Shown: positions 27,401 to 36,552, counted from the first letter of the stretch. The stretch is 64,000 nt of DNA from JAUICS01 sp964384335 (GCA_964384335.1 CAYLKN010000001.1:60315-124314); one strand, 5' to 3'. Translations and numbers: made by a program. The notes: generated by a model from the sequence alone, not told the origin.

Positions 27401-27529
27401 GACGATCCGGAAACACCTTATCTGAGTTTGCCCGATCCGGGTGTTGAACCGCCCGATGAATGGCAGGATTACGCGCATCTTGCACGCGTCAGAGAATGGA
27501 AGGTTATGGTCGGAAATGACGAAGGTTGA
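24452..27529 (+). CDS. addB: Double-strand break repair protein AddB
   Basis: A 1025-residue subunit of the AddAB helicase-nuclease that processes DNA ends for RecA. It shows the alphaproteobacterial AddB layout: an inactivated helicase-like N-terminus (FLPTRRACRELQ, LPGIQPLGD), VLVLAGLNEGQWP in the middle, and a C-terminal PD-(D/E)xK nuclease domain with WIHDILERF and LIDYKTGQPP. The gene overlaps addA by 14 nt, indicating translational coupling and equal subunit amounts. Confidence 0.93.
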   Translation: MQKIGKKPSLYTIPPGYPFLTSLAKGLLEETVGKTEELGQYLVFLPTRRACRELQTELLRLTDGKPLILPGIQPLGDIDADELFFLDGSAGETIARIPPPIPRMKRLFLLSRLVSALPGYGADQIQAMKLADALGRFIDHVHAEGLDLKNLETIVSEEFAEHWQISLDYLSVLGKAWPEILAENGFIDPADYRNRILNAASGAFENSPPSGPVIAAGSTGSLPATRNFLKTISRMSDGRVILPGLNQYCSETIWENIDELHPQYALKNLVNTLETDRSEIEIWPFLTVPEAGLSQPGLTRKIIETRQMLASCFMCPADTLAVRQEDNGYDSRISGNNLEKALEDLTYCACMSEEEEAKVIALILRETLETPHKTAAVVTPDRKIARRIMAQCLRWGITIEDSAGCALSHTRTGQFLKTVMDCVLDRFSPLTLLALLKHEFCNPGTEPETYRHVVGNLDYYLRGLRPADGIQGVRDRIREKEKDHDYDKAIFSGIYTLLDKLEEAFRPLANISGKGEARFSDWISAHLEVCETLSSSYKRLWGDDEGEAAAGFFAALSENSGLTKEMNGHAYRVLLDHLMNDVVVRPKFGMHPRLKIYGQLEARLLHADVLVLAGLNEGQWPENPAADPWMSRPMRKAFGMTLQDIGIGQSAHDFVEYFCAPRVILTRSEKNEGIPTVPSRWIQRLSMTLKAFVTEGKASKEQGSEEFGLGPGFYIEYARSLDCHRSPIQAWPRPSPRPPVNKRPRRLSATKIETWMRDPYALYAEKILRLAKLDPPDKEPGALEKGVWIHDILERFVTAYPDQMPDNAADILLSYGWELLGDMRTDKTVAGYWWPRFENITHWFVRNELDRRQQYRSAVIEEKGSTILDGPAGPFELTAKADRIDRSIRNGLTLIDYKTGQPPTKKDVIRGIAPQLGIEALILKQGGFENCGAGGEIESLEYWVLKGRAPAAEVTEINPGKDKTLDDFVCSVEEGITNLVSVFDDPETPYLSLPDPGVEPPDEWQDYAHLARVREWKVMVGNDEG

Positions 27530-30500
27530 GAAAACGGTAACGGACCATAACCGTGACTTCACGGTTTCTGAATATAACGATCCGAATGTCAGCCAGGCGG
27601 AGGCCAGTCATCCAGGCCGGTCCGTGTGGGTGGCCGCTTCCGCAGGTACCGGTAAAACGAAAGTCCTGACCGACAGGGTTTTAAGGCTTCTTCTTCCGGA
27701 TAAGGCAAACGGACGCATGTATGGGACGCCTCCGCATAAAATATTGTGTCTGACATTTACGAATGCGGCCGCCACGGAAATGAAAATCAGAATACAGGAC
27801 CGTCTGGGTGAATGGGCGGCCATATCCGATACTAAACTGACCGATAAGCTTTTCAAACTGACCGGCGCAAATCCGTGCCAGGATATGCTGAATACCGCCA
27901 GAACACTGTTCGCGCGCGTGCTTGATGCACCGGACGGCATGAAAATCATGACCATTCATGCGTTTTGCCAATCCGTTCTGGGACGGTTTCCTCTTGAGGC
28001 GGGAATAAGTCCGTCCTTTGAAATTATGGATGAGGGCGATTCCTCGGGAATGATTGAAGCTGCACTTGACGATCTCGTAACACTGCCTAACGAAAACAGT
28101 CTGGATGAAAACAGCCCGGATGAGGTGAACCGCGCGGTATATCGTGCATTCCGGAATCTGGCGCGAAACTTTGACAAAAACAGGATTACAAAATCCGTTA
28201 AGACTTTAATGTCCGAAAGAGGGAAGCTGGAACGATTTTTCAGGTTTAATAAGACTGATGAGAGTATAAAAGCAGCAGTTTGCAAGATTTCTGAAGTTCC
28301 CGTGGAGGATCTTGACCGGGATTTGTATGCAGTATTTATCGATGATCTTTTAAAGGAAAGTGAACGGCTTTGGGATTTATGTCGCACACTTCAGAAATCA
28401 TCAAAAAGTAATATAGACCTGGGGATCGCTCTTCAGAACTGGTTAGAGCAGGATTTTGAGGATTCGGGAGCGGGATACAGGGCAATTCAGTCCGTTTTTA
28501 CATCCTATAAAGGGGAAAAACCAAAAAAGCCAAAAACTTCAATCAGTAAAGCTAATCCCGACTATGATGATTACTGGCTTGAAACCGCAGGTAAATTTTT
28601 AAGATTTGAGGAGTACAGGGCCGGGGTTGAAAGCGCAAAAACTACCGCGGATCTTTTGCTTGTATCATCATATGTTCTTGATGCATATCAAGACCGAAAG
28701 ACCGCTGAAGGCCGTCTGGATTATGACGATATGATTCTAAAAACCCGTGACTTGCTCGCAGGTCAGGTGATTCAGGCAGGGGACGGCCACTTCATCCCCA
28801 ATACGCCTTCATGGGTGCTTTATAAACTCGATGGCGGGATAGATCACATTCTCGTGGACGAGGCACAGGATACAAACCCCGAACAATGGGAGATTATAGG
28901 CGCACTGACAAATGAGTTTTTTTCAGGGGCCGGAAGCAGGGACAACATTCTCAGAACCCTGTTCACAGTCGGCGATGAAAAACAGTCAATATACAGCTTT
29001 CAAAGGGCGGATCCTGCTGAATTCAAAAACCGCTTTGACCATTATGCCGGGATTTCGCATGAGGCGGGTATCGATTTCAGACGCGTTAAACTGAATATCT
29101 CCTTTCGTTCCACCATACCGGTGCTTAACCTTGTTGACTCTGTTTTTTCCGATCCGGAAATTTCGGAAGGGCTGCGCCTGCTACCTGATGAAGTGATTGA
29201 ACACAGGAGTCATCGTTACCAGCACGCAGGCGAAGTAAGCCTATGGCCCCTGATTACCGGAAAAAAGGATAAAGAGGATCAGTTTTGGCGTGTTCCGGAC
29301 AGCGTGAAAGAGGTTCAGGATGCAAGTGTCCAGCTGGCGCAGGCCATTGCCGGAAATGTACGCGAGTGGCTGGATAACAAGGTGCATTTGGAATCCAGGG
29401 GGCGTGAGATCAGACCTGGTGATATTATGGTTCTGATGCGCACGCGTTCACCGTTCGTCCATACGCTGATGAAAATCTTTAAACAGAACAATATTCCTGT
29501 AAGCGGTATGGACAGAATGAAGCTGGGTGAGGAAATTGCCGTGCAGGATTTGCTTGTATGCGCGGAGTTTTCTTTCCTTCCAGGGGATGATCTGGCTTTG
29601 GCGACATTTCTAAAATCTCCGCTGATCGGCGTGTCGGAAGAAGAATTGTATGATCTGGCTGCAGGACGCGGCGGGACACTTTGGGAATCCGTGCGGAAAA
29701 ATGCATCGGAAAACATAACCGCCTATCTGGATAGTCTGATTAGAACGGTGGCATCGTCAAGACCTTATGATTTTTTTTCGTCTCTTCTTGTCCGGCCATG
29801 TCCTGCGGATCCCGGCGGTTCTGGGATGCGCGCCCTGAAAAGCAGGCTTGGCGGGGATGTGGGGGAAATCCTGGAGGAGTTTTTAAGCTTCTGTCTGGAG
29901 AATGAAAGAAAGGAAAATGTGTCAGTGCATGAGTTTATCCATGAATTTCGAAGGAATCAGAAGGAAATTAAAAGAGAGCCGCGTGCAAATCCTGATGAAG
30001 TTCAGATTATGACAGTGCACGGGGCAAAAGGACTTCAGGCACCCATTGTTTTCCTTCCCGACACAATTCGGTCACCGCAGGAGAAAGGCAAAAAAAATCC
30101 GGATATTCTCTGGGTTCATGCGGATCAGGCTGCATATCCCATATGGGCGCCGGGTAAGAGTTATCAGGGAAAAGTATTTAAAGAAATACTGGAGGAAAAG
30201 AAAACGAGACAGGAAGAGGAGTACAGACGTCTTTTATACGTTGCAATGACACGGGCGGAAGACAGGCTTATCGTTTGCGGTTACTGCAGACAGTCAAGCA
30301 GCGGTTTTGACTGGTATGATATCGTCCGGCGCGGTTTTGAAAGGCTGGATGGTACAACGACAGCCAACCTTCCGTTTTTTCCGCCCGATGATGACAATGC
30401 TCCGCACCAGGCTCTCGTCTACAGATCGTACCAGACAGCACAACCGGACAGGCAGTCTGAAACGACGCCCGGGGAACGTGAGAGAATACCATTGCCGGAT

Positions 30501-31088
30501 TGGATATGGGCAAAGCCGGAGAAGGAGCCGTCACCGTCCAGGCCTTTGTCACCCTCCCGTTCCGAGACACAGACCCCACCATCTGCGGGCCCGCTTGACT
30601 TTGTTGACGATGCCCGCCGGTTTGAGCGCGGGCGCCTGACTCACAGGCTTTTGCAGTTTCTTCCGGGCTGCCCGCACGATCAGAGAGTGGAAAAGGGAAG
30701 AGAGTTCATCAAAATGCAATCTTCGCTTGGTAATGATAAAATCGGTGACGAGATTTTGCAGGAAACGCTTAAAATAATCGATCATCATGAATACGCCCCT
30801 ATATTTGGTCCGGGCTCTCAAGCCGAGGTTCCTGTTACTGGACTTTTAAAAAATAATACTCCTGTTGTTGGTCAGATTGACAGGCTGGTTGTCGGTGAAG
30901 AAAAAATAATGATTATCGATTACAAAACAAACCGTCCGCCGCCACAAAACGCAGAGGAAATACCTCCCGCCTATGTGGAACAGATGCGGAAATATAAAGC
31001 ACTGCTTACACATATCTATCCGGATCGTGAAGTGAAATGCGCCCTTATCTGGACTTTAGGCCCGGTCTTAATGCCGGTTGACGTTTAA
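27516..31088 (+). CDS. addA: Double-strand break repair helicase AddA
   Basis: A 1190-residue UvrD-family helicase-nuclease. Motifs in order: Walker A VAASAGTGKTKVL, LTFTNAAATEMK, DYDDMI, ILVDEAQDTNPEQW, GDEKQSIYSFQRADP, VHGAKGLQAP, YVAMTRAEDRL, then the C-terminal nuclease motif IIDYKTNRPP with VEQMRKYKALL. The frame is open back to 27441, but the ATG at 27516 gives the family-typical N-terminus and lies behind a GGAAGG-like site inside addB. AddA and AddB together resect double-strand breaks until a recombination hotspot is met. Confidence 0.94.
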   Translation: MTKVEKTVTDHNRDFTVSEYNDPNVSQAEASHPGRSVWVAASAGTGKTKVLTDRVLRLLLPDKANGRMYGTPPHKILCLTFTNAAATEMKIRIQDRLGEWAAISDTKLTDKLFKLTGANPCQDMLNTARTLFARVLDAPDGMKIMTIHAFCQSVLGRFPLEAGISPSFEIMDEGDSSGMIEAALDDLVTLPNENSLDENSPDEVNRAVYRAFRNLARNFDKNRITKSVKTLMSERGKLERFFRFNKTDESIKAAVCKISEVPVEDLDRDLYAVFIDDLLKESERLWDLCRTLQKSSKSNIDLGIALQNWLEQDFEDSGAGYRAIQSVFTSYKGEKPKKPKTSISKANPDYDDYWLETAGKFLRFEEYRAGVESAKTTADLLLVSSYVLDAYQDRKTAEGRLDYDDMILKTRDLLAGQVIQAGDGHFIPNTPSWVLYKLDGGIDHILVDEAQDTNPEQWEIIGALTNEFFSGAGSRDNILRTLFTVGDEKQSIYSFQRADPAEFKNRFDHYAGISHEAGIDFRRVKLNISFRSTIPVLNLVDSVFSDPEISEGLRLLPDEVIEHRSHRYQHAGEVSLWPLITGKKDKEDQFWRVPDSVKEVQDASVQLAQAIAGNVREWLDNKVHLESRGREIRPGDIMVLMRTRSPFVHTLMKIFKQNNIPVSGMDRMKLGEEIAVQDLLVCAEFSFLPGDDLALATFLKSPLIGVSEEELYDLAAGRGGTLWESVRKNASENITAYLDSLIRTVASSRPYDFFSSLLVRPCPADPGGSGMRALKSRLGGDVGEILEEFLSFCLENERKENVSVHEFIHEFRRNQKEIKREPRANPDEVQIMTVHGAKGLQAPIVFLPDTIRSPQEKGKKNPDILWVHADQAAYPIWAPGKSYQGKVFKEILEEKKTRQEEEYRRLLYVAMTRAEDRLIVCGYCRQSSSGFDWYDIVRRGFERLDGTTTANLPFFPPDDDNAPHQALVYRSYQTAQPDRQSETTPGERERIPLPDWIWAKPEKEPSPSRPLSPSRSETQTPPSAGPLDFVDDARRFERGRLTHRLLQFLPGCPHDQRVEKGREFIKMQSSLGNDKIGDEILQETLKIIDHHEYAPIFGPGSQAEVPVTGLLKNNTPVVGQIDRLVVGEEKIMIIDYKTNRPPPQNAEEIPPAYVEQMRKYKALLTHIYPDREVKCALIWTLGPVLMPVDV

Positions 31089-31126
31089 ACGGCCTTTGTA
31101 TGTAATACATTGAAACTTTTAACAAA

Positions 31127-32095
31127 GTGACATGCATAAACATAAAGAAAATAGTCATGTTTGACGGTCGGCAAAGCAGAAAATTCGAAGATCCCTTCAT
31201 AACGGCCGAGGGGAAACCAAGGGCGTACATCCGTCCGGACGAACTGGAAACTCTTTGGTTTAACACAGGTACATTGTGCAATATTGAATGCAAAAACTGC
31301 TACATCGAATCCTCACCGCGCAATGATCGGCTTGTTTATATAACCTTTGAGGAGGTTTGCGCTTTTCTTGATGAAATCCGGGAGTTTGATTTAAAAACCC
31401 GGCAAATCGGACTGACAGGAGGGGAGCCGTTTATGAACCGTGATATCATCAAAATTATATCGGAGTCACTGGAAAGAGGCTTTGAAACTCTTGTTCTGAC
31501 CAATGCGATGCGGCCCATGATGCGTTTTCAGGATGAACTGATTCGATTGAAAAACACATATGGTGACAAACTTGTGATGCGTGTATCTGTTGATCATTAC
31601 AGACCGGAACTGCATGAGGATGAGCGTGGTCCAAAAACGTGGGAGCCGATGTTAAAAGGCCTTAAATGGTTGTCTGACAACAATTTTACGATGGATATTG
31701 CGGGGCGCACGCGCTGGAATGAGGATGAGAAGGATCTCAGAAAAGGCTATGCTGCTTTTTTTAAAGAACATGCCATTGATCTGGATGCGGATGATACCCG
31801 AAAACTGGTCTTGTTTCCTGAAATGGAAGAAAAGGCGGATGTGCCCGAGATTACAACTGACTGCTGGAATATTCTTGGCATTACTCCGCAATCCATTATG
31901 TGCTCGAATTCCCGAATGGTAATCAAGCGTAAAGGGGATTACAGGCCGTCGGTGCAGGCTTGTACGCTTTTGCCGTATGAAAAGGAATTTGAATTGGGCC
32001 GCAGCCTTAAAGAAAGTTTAAAGGACGTTTACCTCAATCATCCCCATTGTTCAAAATTCTGCGTTCTGGGTGGCGGCTCATGCACTAAAGCCTGA
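31127..32095 (+). CDS. Radical SAM protein of unknown function
   Basis: A 322-residue radical SAM enzyme. The [4Fe-4S] motif CNIECKNC (CX3CX2C) sits near residue 48, followed by QIGLTGGEPF, which binds SAM. Several Cys in the C-terminal part (DCWNI, MCSNSR, ACTLL, HCSKFCVLGGGSC) could hold a second cluster, as in SPASM or twitch domains. The start may be GTG 31127 or ATG 31157 (MFDGRQSRKF). It stands alone between addA and envelope genes, so its substrate cannot be guessed from context. Confidence 0.8.
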   Translation: MTCINIKKIVMFDGRQSRKFEDPFITAEGKPRAYIRPDELETLWFNTGTLCNIECKNCYIESSPRNDRLVYITFEEVCAFLDEIREFDLKTRQIGLTGGEPFMNRDIIKIISESLERGFETLVLTNAMRPMMRFQDELIRLKNTYGDKLVMRVSVDHYRPELHEDERGPKTWEPMLKGLKWLSDNNFTMDIAGRTRWNEDEKDLRKGYAAFFKEHAIDLDADDTRKLVLFPEMEEKADVPEITTDCWNILGITPQSIMCSNSRMVIKRKGDYRPSVQACTLLPYEKEFELGRSLKESLKDVYLNHPHCSKFCVLGGGSCTKA

Positions 32096-32111
32096 ACCGG
32101 CGAATTCAGGT

Positions 32112-33212
32112 TCAATTGGTTTTAAGAGCAGGGTCCTGTTTCAGATCTGCGTAAAGGCTTCGCATTTCCTGTGTCTGCATGTCATCATGTCCGTAAAAAT
32201 CCTCAAAACGTGTTATGGCAGATTGCAGGATTTCAGAAGCCGCACCTTTCATGCCTTTATCCGCGTAAATCTGTGCAATTTCTTTTTGAAGAAATCCAAT
32301 CGCCCTGTCATGCGGTTCACTTGTCTGGCTTCTGATCCCCAGGGCTTTTTGATAATGTTGCAATGCTTTATCGTTGTTAAAAGATAAACGCTCAATCATA
32401 CCAAGCTTTGTATACAGTTTTACAAGTGCAGGATTTTCGTCGGCCGCAAGCTCTTCATACCGTCTGATAAGCATTTCAATAAGGTTTGCAGCACTTTCAA
32501 TATTTTTCTGTTTAAATGCTTTTAAGGCTCTCTGATGCATAACCGAAAGCTCAAAGCGTCTCAGAAAATCAATATCTTCATATCTTTCGGGTTCACCTTC
32601 TGAAAGCACTGCTGCCGACCCTTCACCGCCTGGTGATATTGCCGCACGAATCATTGAAAGTTTTTCGAGTTTAACGGAAGCCTCCTGAAAGTGTACGGAT
32701 TCCCGATTATTCACTTCATCTTTTGCCATGGCGTAATACTGCGATGCTTTTGCGTATAATCCACTCCTTTCATAAGTCTTTCCCAGACTGATATAAGTCG
32801 CCGCAAGACGGTTTTTTGTACTTGCTTCCGAATAATTTCTGGCTGCTCTTAAAAGGATATGTTCAGCTTTTTTGTAAAGCCCTTCATTGTAATAAATATA
32901 GCCGATATCCTCGAATAAAGCCGCGTGTATAAACAAGCGCGCTTTTTCGTTGTCTTTTGCAGTTTCATGAACAAGTTTTTCCAGTGAGCTGACGGCCTCA
33001 CGGTAGTTTTGTCCGGGTTCTTCCGGGGCATATTCTTTGTTTTTGTAAGCCGACAGGATATGAAGCCGTTTTATCTCAAGCGATTTTACAAATTCGGAGA
33101 TTGTGCTGTTTGTTCCGGTATCTTTGGCAGCAGCTGTGCTCAGCACTGGCCCCTCGGCCACGCCGGCGTAAAGCCCAAAACCGCATAATAGAATAAGCAG
33201 CATACGCAACAT
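32112..33212 (-). CDS. TPR-repeat secreted protein
   Basis: A 366-residue exported protein starting at ATG 33212 (AAGGGG upstream), with signal peptide LRMLLILLCGFGLYAGVAEG. The mature part has tetratricopeptide-like helices, for example YYNEGLYKKAEHILLRAARNY, KTYERSGLYAKASQYYAMAK and LSFNNDKALQHYQKALGI. Such proteins are usually protein-interaction scaffolds in the periplasm. The frame extends to 33263, but the upstream part would precede the signal peptide. Specific role unknown. Confidence 0.75.
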   Translation of the reverse strand: MLRMLLILLCGFGLYAGVAEGPVLSTAAAKDTGTNSTISEFVKSLEIKRLHILSAYKNKEYAPEEPGQNYREAVSSLEKLVHETAKDNEKARLFIHAALFEDIGYIYYNEGLYKKAEHILLRAARNYSEASTKNRLAATYISLGKTYERSGLYAKASQYYAMAKDEVNNRESVHFQEASVKLEKLSMIRAAISPGGEGSAAVLSEGEPERYEDIDFLRRFELSVMHQRALKAFKQKNIESAANLIEMLIRRYEELAADENPALVKLYTKLGMIERLSFNNDKALQHYQKALGIRSQTSEPHDRAIGFLQKEIAQIYADKGMKGAASEILQSAITRFEDFYGHDDMQTQEMRSLYADLKQDPALKTN

Positions 33213-33325
33213 GCACGCGCCCCTTTTAAACACGAAAATTATAACTATGATGGCAAGGTACAATCACGATGGAAGGTTTTCCAAATCTGTTTTCGGGATT
33301 TCCGGGTTTATCCAGAGGAAATTCC

Positions 33326-33688
33326 TTATCTGATAATCCTGCGTTCGCAGTTTCTCAGAGCCGGCACGCCTTCACGGGTCAGAACCGGGCTTTCTCCTTC
33401 ATCGAGGTGCAGAGTATATGTTCCGTTGGTAAAGCGGTTTTTGTCCTTTTTATCCTGGAAAAGGGTGTAGGATTCTCCTTTAAACTGAATAACGGCAGTG
33501 TTGTCTTCGGAAACCGCATTTATAACAATCTGGCGTGAGTTTTCGCAAACATATGTGTCGGTCAGTATATAGCGCGCCTCCTGGATAGGTTGCGGGTCAA
33601 TTTCGTCCATAACGTAATCATGGACTTTGCGGTATAAGGTGCAGCCATTTAACGTCAGTATCAGAATTATAAGAATTGAAACTTTCAT
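33326..33688 (-). CDS. Lipoprotein with MliC-like lysozyme-inhibitor domain
   Basis: A 120-residue lipoprotein with lipobox LNGC after a short hydrophobic signal (VSILIILILTLNGC). The C-terminal ~75 residues (TYVCENSRQIVI, YTLFQDKKDKNRFTNGTYTL, VPALRNCERR) resemble the MliC/PliC C-type lysozyme-inhibitor domain, including the two Cys expected to form a disulfide. I chose ATG 33688 because the frame upstream (to 33763) precedes the signal peptide. It may protect cell-wall peptidoglycan from host or rival lysozymes. Similarity is by pattern only. Confidence 0.65.
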   Translation of the reverse strand: MKVSILIILILTLNGCTLYRKVHDYVMDEIDPQPIQEARYILTDTYVCENSRQIVINAVSEDNTAVIQFKGESYTLFQDKKDKNRFTNGTYTLHLDEGESPVLTREGVPALRNCERRIIR

Positions 33689-33852
33689 TGTTTCTGTTTG
33701 CCCGAATTTATAATTACGGCTAAGCAATATCCGGGCCATGGTCATCAATCCCATGGCATCCAACTAAAATATTATTTTTTAGACATATCATCCAAAGCTT
33801 CATTCATGCCGGATTGCAAACCACGTCTGCATTGCGGAAATACACAAAAAAT

Positions 33853-34557
33853 TCAGGCTTCCTGGTCAAGATGCTGACCGGCGCCGTGTTTTTCACCGCC
33901 ACTGTCTTTTGCAACACCTACACGGGCAGGGCGCAGAAGACGATCATGAAGCATATAGCCTGGCTCGATAACCTGGATAATAGTCCCTGGTTTTTTGTCC
34001 GGGGCATCGGCTTCAAACATGACTTCGTGATAATTGGGGTCAAAAACCTCGCCATGGGGTTCCATTTTCTGAATGCCATGTTTTTCGAAAGTTTTCAGAA
34101 GATCCCGCTCCATTGCGCTAATGCCGCCAACAAGATTTTTCATGCGGTCATCCTGATTTCTTAATTCTTCCGGGATGGATTCGATGGCGCGCCGGAAATT
34201 ATCGGCAAAATCGAGCAGGTCCTTTGCAAAAGACGAAACCGCATATTTCCCGGCATCGACACGCTCACGCTGTGTGCGTTTCCTTAAGTTTTCAGAATCC
34301 GCAAGTGTGCGCATGAGCTGGTCTTTGGCCTTTGCCAGTTCGTCTTCCAGTATTTTGACTTTATCGCCTTCGGGACTTGAAGCCGTTTTGGCGGCGCCAT
34401 CATTTTGATTCCCCTTGGTTTGGGAGGTGTGTCCCGTATCCTGTCCGGGACTCTCGTCATGAAGATTAACAAAGTCTTCTGTTGTCGGATCATCATCATT
34501 TGTACGCCCGGCGTCGATTTCAGGCTCCGGCTTGTTTTCATTTGTCATGTCATTCAA
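33853..34557 (-). CDS. grpE: Nucleotide exchange factor GrpE
   Basis: A 234-residue co-chaperone that drives ADP release from DnaK. The coiled-coil start (ILEDELAKAKDQLMRTLADSENLRKRTQRE) and the beta domain (GEVFDPNYHEVMFE, GTIIQVIEPGYMLHDRLLRPARVGVA) are diagnostic. The N-terminal 70 residues are acidic and likely disordered. AGGGG precedes the ATG. It is downstream of hrcA on the same strand, separated by the secreted-protein gene at 34685-35506. Confidence 0.95.
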   Translation of the reverse strand: MNDMTNENKPEPEIDAGRTNDDDPTTEDFVNLHDESPGQDTGHTSQTKGNQNDGAAKTASSPEGDKVKILEDELAKAKDQLMRTLADSENLRKRTQRERVDAGKYAVSSFAKDLLDFADNFRRAIESIPEELRNQDDRMKNLVGGISAMERDLLKTFEKHGIQKMEPHGEVFDPNYHEVMFEADAPDKKPGTIIQVIEPGYMLHDRLLRPARVGVAKDSGGEKHGAGQHLDQEA

Positions 34558-34684
34558 CCCCTGTTATTCCAGATTTATTCAAATTACTGAAAACACAAAT
34601 TAACAATTCCCTAGGCTTAATCAATAGGCAAGGTTCGACAATTTCCAGACCGGAGGCGATAGAAATGCCTTAACTGGAAAAAGA

Positions 34685-35506
34685 TCAGTCATGATGAGAC
34701 GGCTTGCGAATATTGATGGCTATCGTTTCATACTTCGGAATATCCGGCAGTTTCCCCAGATCCTCGCCATCCGCAATTGCGATTTCTGTTAACACGTTGC
34801 CTTCATCAGGAAGATCCGGCCAGTAACTGTCTCCCAAATCTACAAAATAAGCTTTTTCCCTGATATGTTCGGGAAGATTGATCTGTGGTCTGTATTTTTC
34901 AAGCGGGATAAGATTATATTTTGCCGCCCATTTGGACAAACCGCGAAGGACTTCCGGGGTAAGAGGATCGATGATTTCGGCAACCACTGTCTTTTTCGGG
35001 TAAAACCAGAATTTTAGAGGGTCGCGGTGTTTATGAAATGCCGTATCGGGCACTATTTTTGTCGCTTTCAGAGTTTTGAACTCTATGTAATCATCCGTGA
35101 TCTCGACCAGATAGCGGTCATAGTTGTTCCCGTTTTGAAAACGGATAACATTTATATCGTAAGCCTCGAGTAAGCCGGCGTCGAGTTTGATAACATTTTC
35201 CGCACGCTGATGGCGGGATTCGCAGGATTTCCGGCTGTTGTCCCGGCCATAAAGGCTGTAGCCGCTGACGTTTATGTTAAGCGTGTTTTGCACGGCTTCC
35301 ATACGGTAAAACGCATCCGATGTTTTTAAACAGGACAGATAAACTTTCGGCGCTTTAAGCCGGACGCCGAACTGTCTTTCACTCAGATCATGCTGATGAA
35401 CAAGGGCCAGGTAATACAGAATATCACCGGACTGCGCCCGCGCCGGATTGATAAAGGCAGGGCTTAACAAAAAAAATGCGAAAAACAAAAAGAAATATTT
35501 ATGCAT
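34685..35506 (-). CDS. Secreted hypothetical protein between hrcA and grpE
   Basis: A 273-residue protein with a clear signal peptide (YFFLFFAFFLLSPAFINPARAQ). The mature part contains no recognised motif; it has KVYLSCLKTSDAFYRMEA, FWFYPKKTVVAEIID and a C-terminal ETIAINIRKPSHHD. It starts 8 nt after the hrcA stop, so it is probably in the hrcA transcript. An exported protein within a heat-shock operon is unexpected; function unknown. Confidence 0.7.
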   Translation of the reverse strand: MHKYFFLFFAFFLLSPAFINPARAQSGDILYYLALVHQHDLSERQFGVRLKAPKVYLSCLKTSDAFYRMEAVQNTLNINVSGYSLYGRDNSRKSCESRHQRAENVIKLDAGLLEAYDINVIRFQNGNNYDRYLVEITDDYIEFKTLKATKIVPDTAFHKHRDPLKFWFYPKKTVVAEIIDPLTPEVLRGLSKWAAKYNLIPLEKYRPQINLPEHIREKAYFVDLGDSYWPDLPDEGNVLTEIAIADGEDLGKLPDIPKYETIAINIRKPSHHD

Positions 35507-35514
35507 TGTCTGAA

Positions 35515-36552
35515 TTATAACCTGTCCAGAAGTTTCTGCATAACTTTGGATGTGTGGTCCACGATTGGAATTATTCTTCCATAGTTTATACGCATTGGAC
35601 CAATAACCCCGATTGCGCCGACGATTTCATTGTTCAGTCTGTAAGGTGACAGTATTACGGACCATTCCGAACTGGAAAACATGGCATTTTCCGATCCGAT
35701 AAATATCTGAACGCCTTCGGCAGATCCGGCCGTATTCAGAAGCTCTGCGGCGACCTTCTGCTCCTCAAGCAGGCTCATAAGGGTGCGGGCCTTTTCAAGA
35801 TCCTCGATGGCCTTGACATCTTCAAGCAGGCGCGAATGTCCTCGAATAACGATGTAGCTGGATTCCTTTTCTAAAGGGGCAACCGCCAGACCTTTTTCAA
35901 CAAGGGAAAAGGTAATCCTGTCCAGTTCGGCTTTTTTACTCTCCATATCTCTTTTTATCCGGACAAGCGCCTGCGGAAGGGTTTGATCACGTACCATTTC
36001 GTTGATGTAGTTTGCCGCCTGCACCAGTTCGGACTCGGTAATGGTCGGCGGACATTCCATGATACGGTTTTCGACAAGACCGTCTTTCATGACCAGAACA
36101 ACCAGTATTCTGGAAGATTCCAGTCTTACAAACTGGATCGCTTTGACCGGCATCTCGGCTTTCGGGGCAATCACCAGTCCTGCGCATTGAGAAAGACCGG
36201 ACATGATGTTACTGGCTTTGTCATATAAATCTTTCGGGGAATACCCGGCGGTCTGACATTCAAGCTCAATACGTTCCCTTTCCTCCTTGCTTAGGGAGCC
36301 AATCTCCATAAGGCCGTCAACATAAATCCTCAACCCCTGTTGTGTGGGCATGCGTCCGGCCGAAGTATGGGGCGCATATAAAAGCCCAAGCGCTTCAAGC
36401 TCGTGCATAATATTCCGGATGGATGCTGAGGACAGGGAAAAACCTAACTTTTCAGAAAGTGTTTTGGAGCCAACAGGCTCACCAGATTCCATATAGGAAT
36501 CGATAACCATTTGAAATATCCGGCGGGTTCTTTCATTCAGTTCAGGAATCAT
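35515..36552 (-). CDS. hrcA: Heat-inducible transcription repressor HrcA
   Basis: A 345-residue repressor with an N-terminal winged helix (LNERTRRIFQMVIDSYMESGEPVGSKTL), the ASIRNIMHELE recognition part, LYAPHTSAGRMPT, and a C-terminal HrcA domain with IGVIGPMRINYGRIIPIVDH. HrcA binds CIRCE operators upstream of groE or dnaK operons and is reactivated by GroEL. I found no CIRCE sequence near this gene. It is divergent from rph, a common alphaproteobacterial arrangement. Confidence 0.96.
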   Translation of the reverse strand: MIPELNERTRRIFQMVIDSYMESGEPVGSKTLSEKLGFSLSSASIRNIMHELEALGLLYAPHTSAGRMPTQQGLRIYVDGLMEIGSLSKEERERIELECQTAGYSPKDLYDKASNIMSGLSQCAGLVIAPKAEMPVKAIQFVRLESSRILVVLVMKDGLVENRIMECPPTITESELVQAANYINEMVRDQTLPQALVRIKRDMESKKAELDRITFSLVEKGLAVAPLEKESSYIVIRGHSRLLEDVKAIEDLEKARTLMSLLEEQKVAAELLNTAGSAEGVQIFIGSENAMFSSSEWSVILSPYRLNNEIVGAIGVIGPMRINYGRIIPIVDHTSKVMQKLLDRL

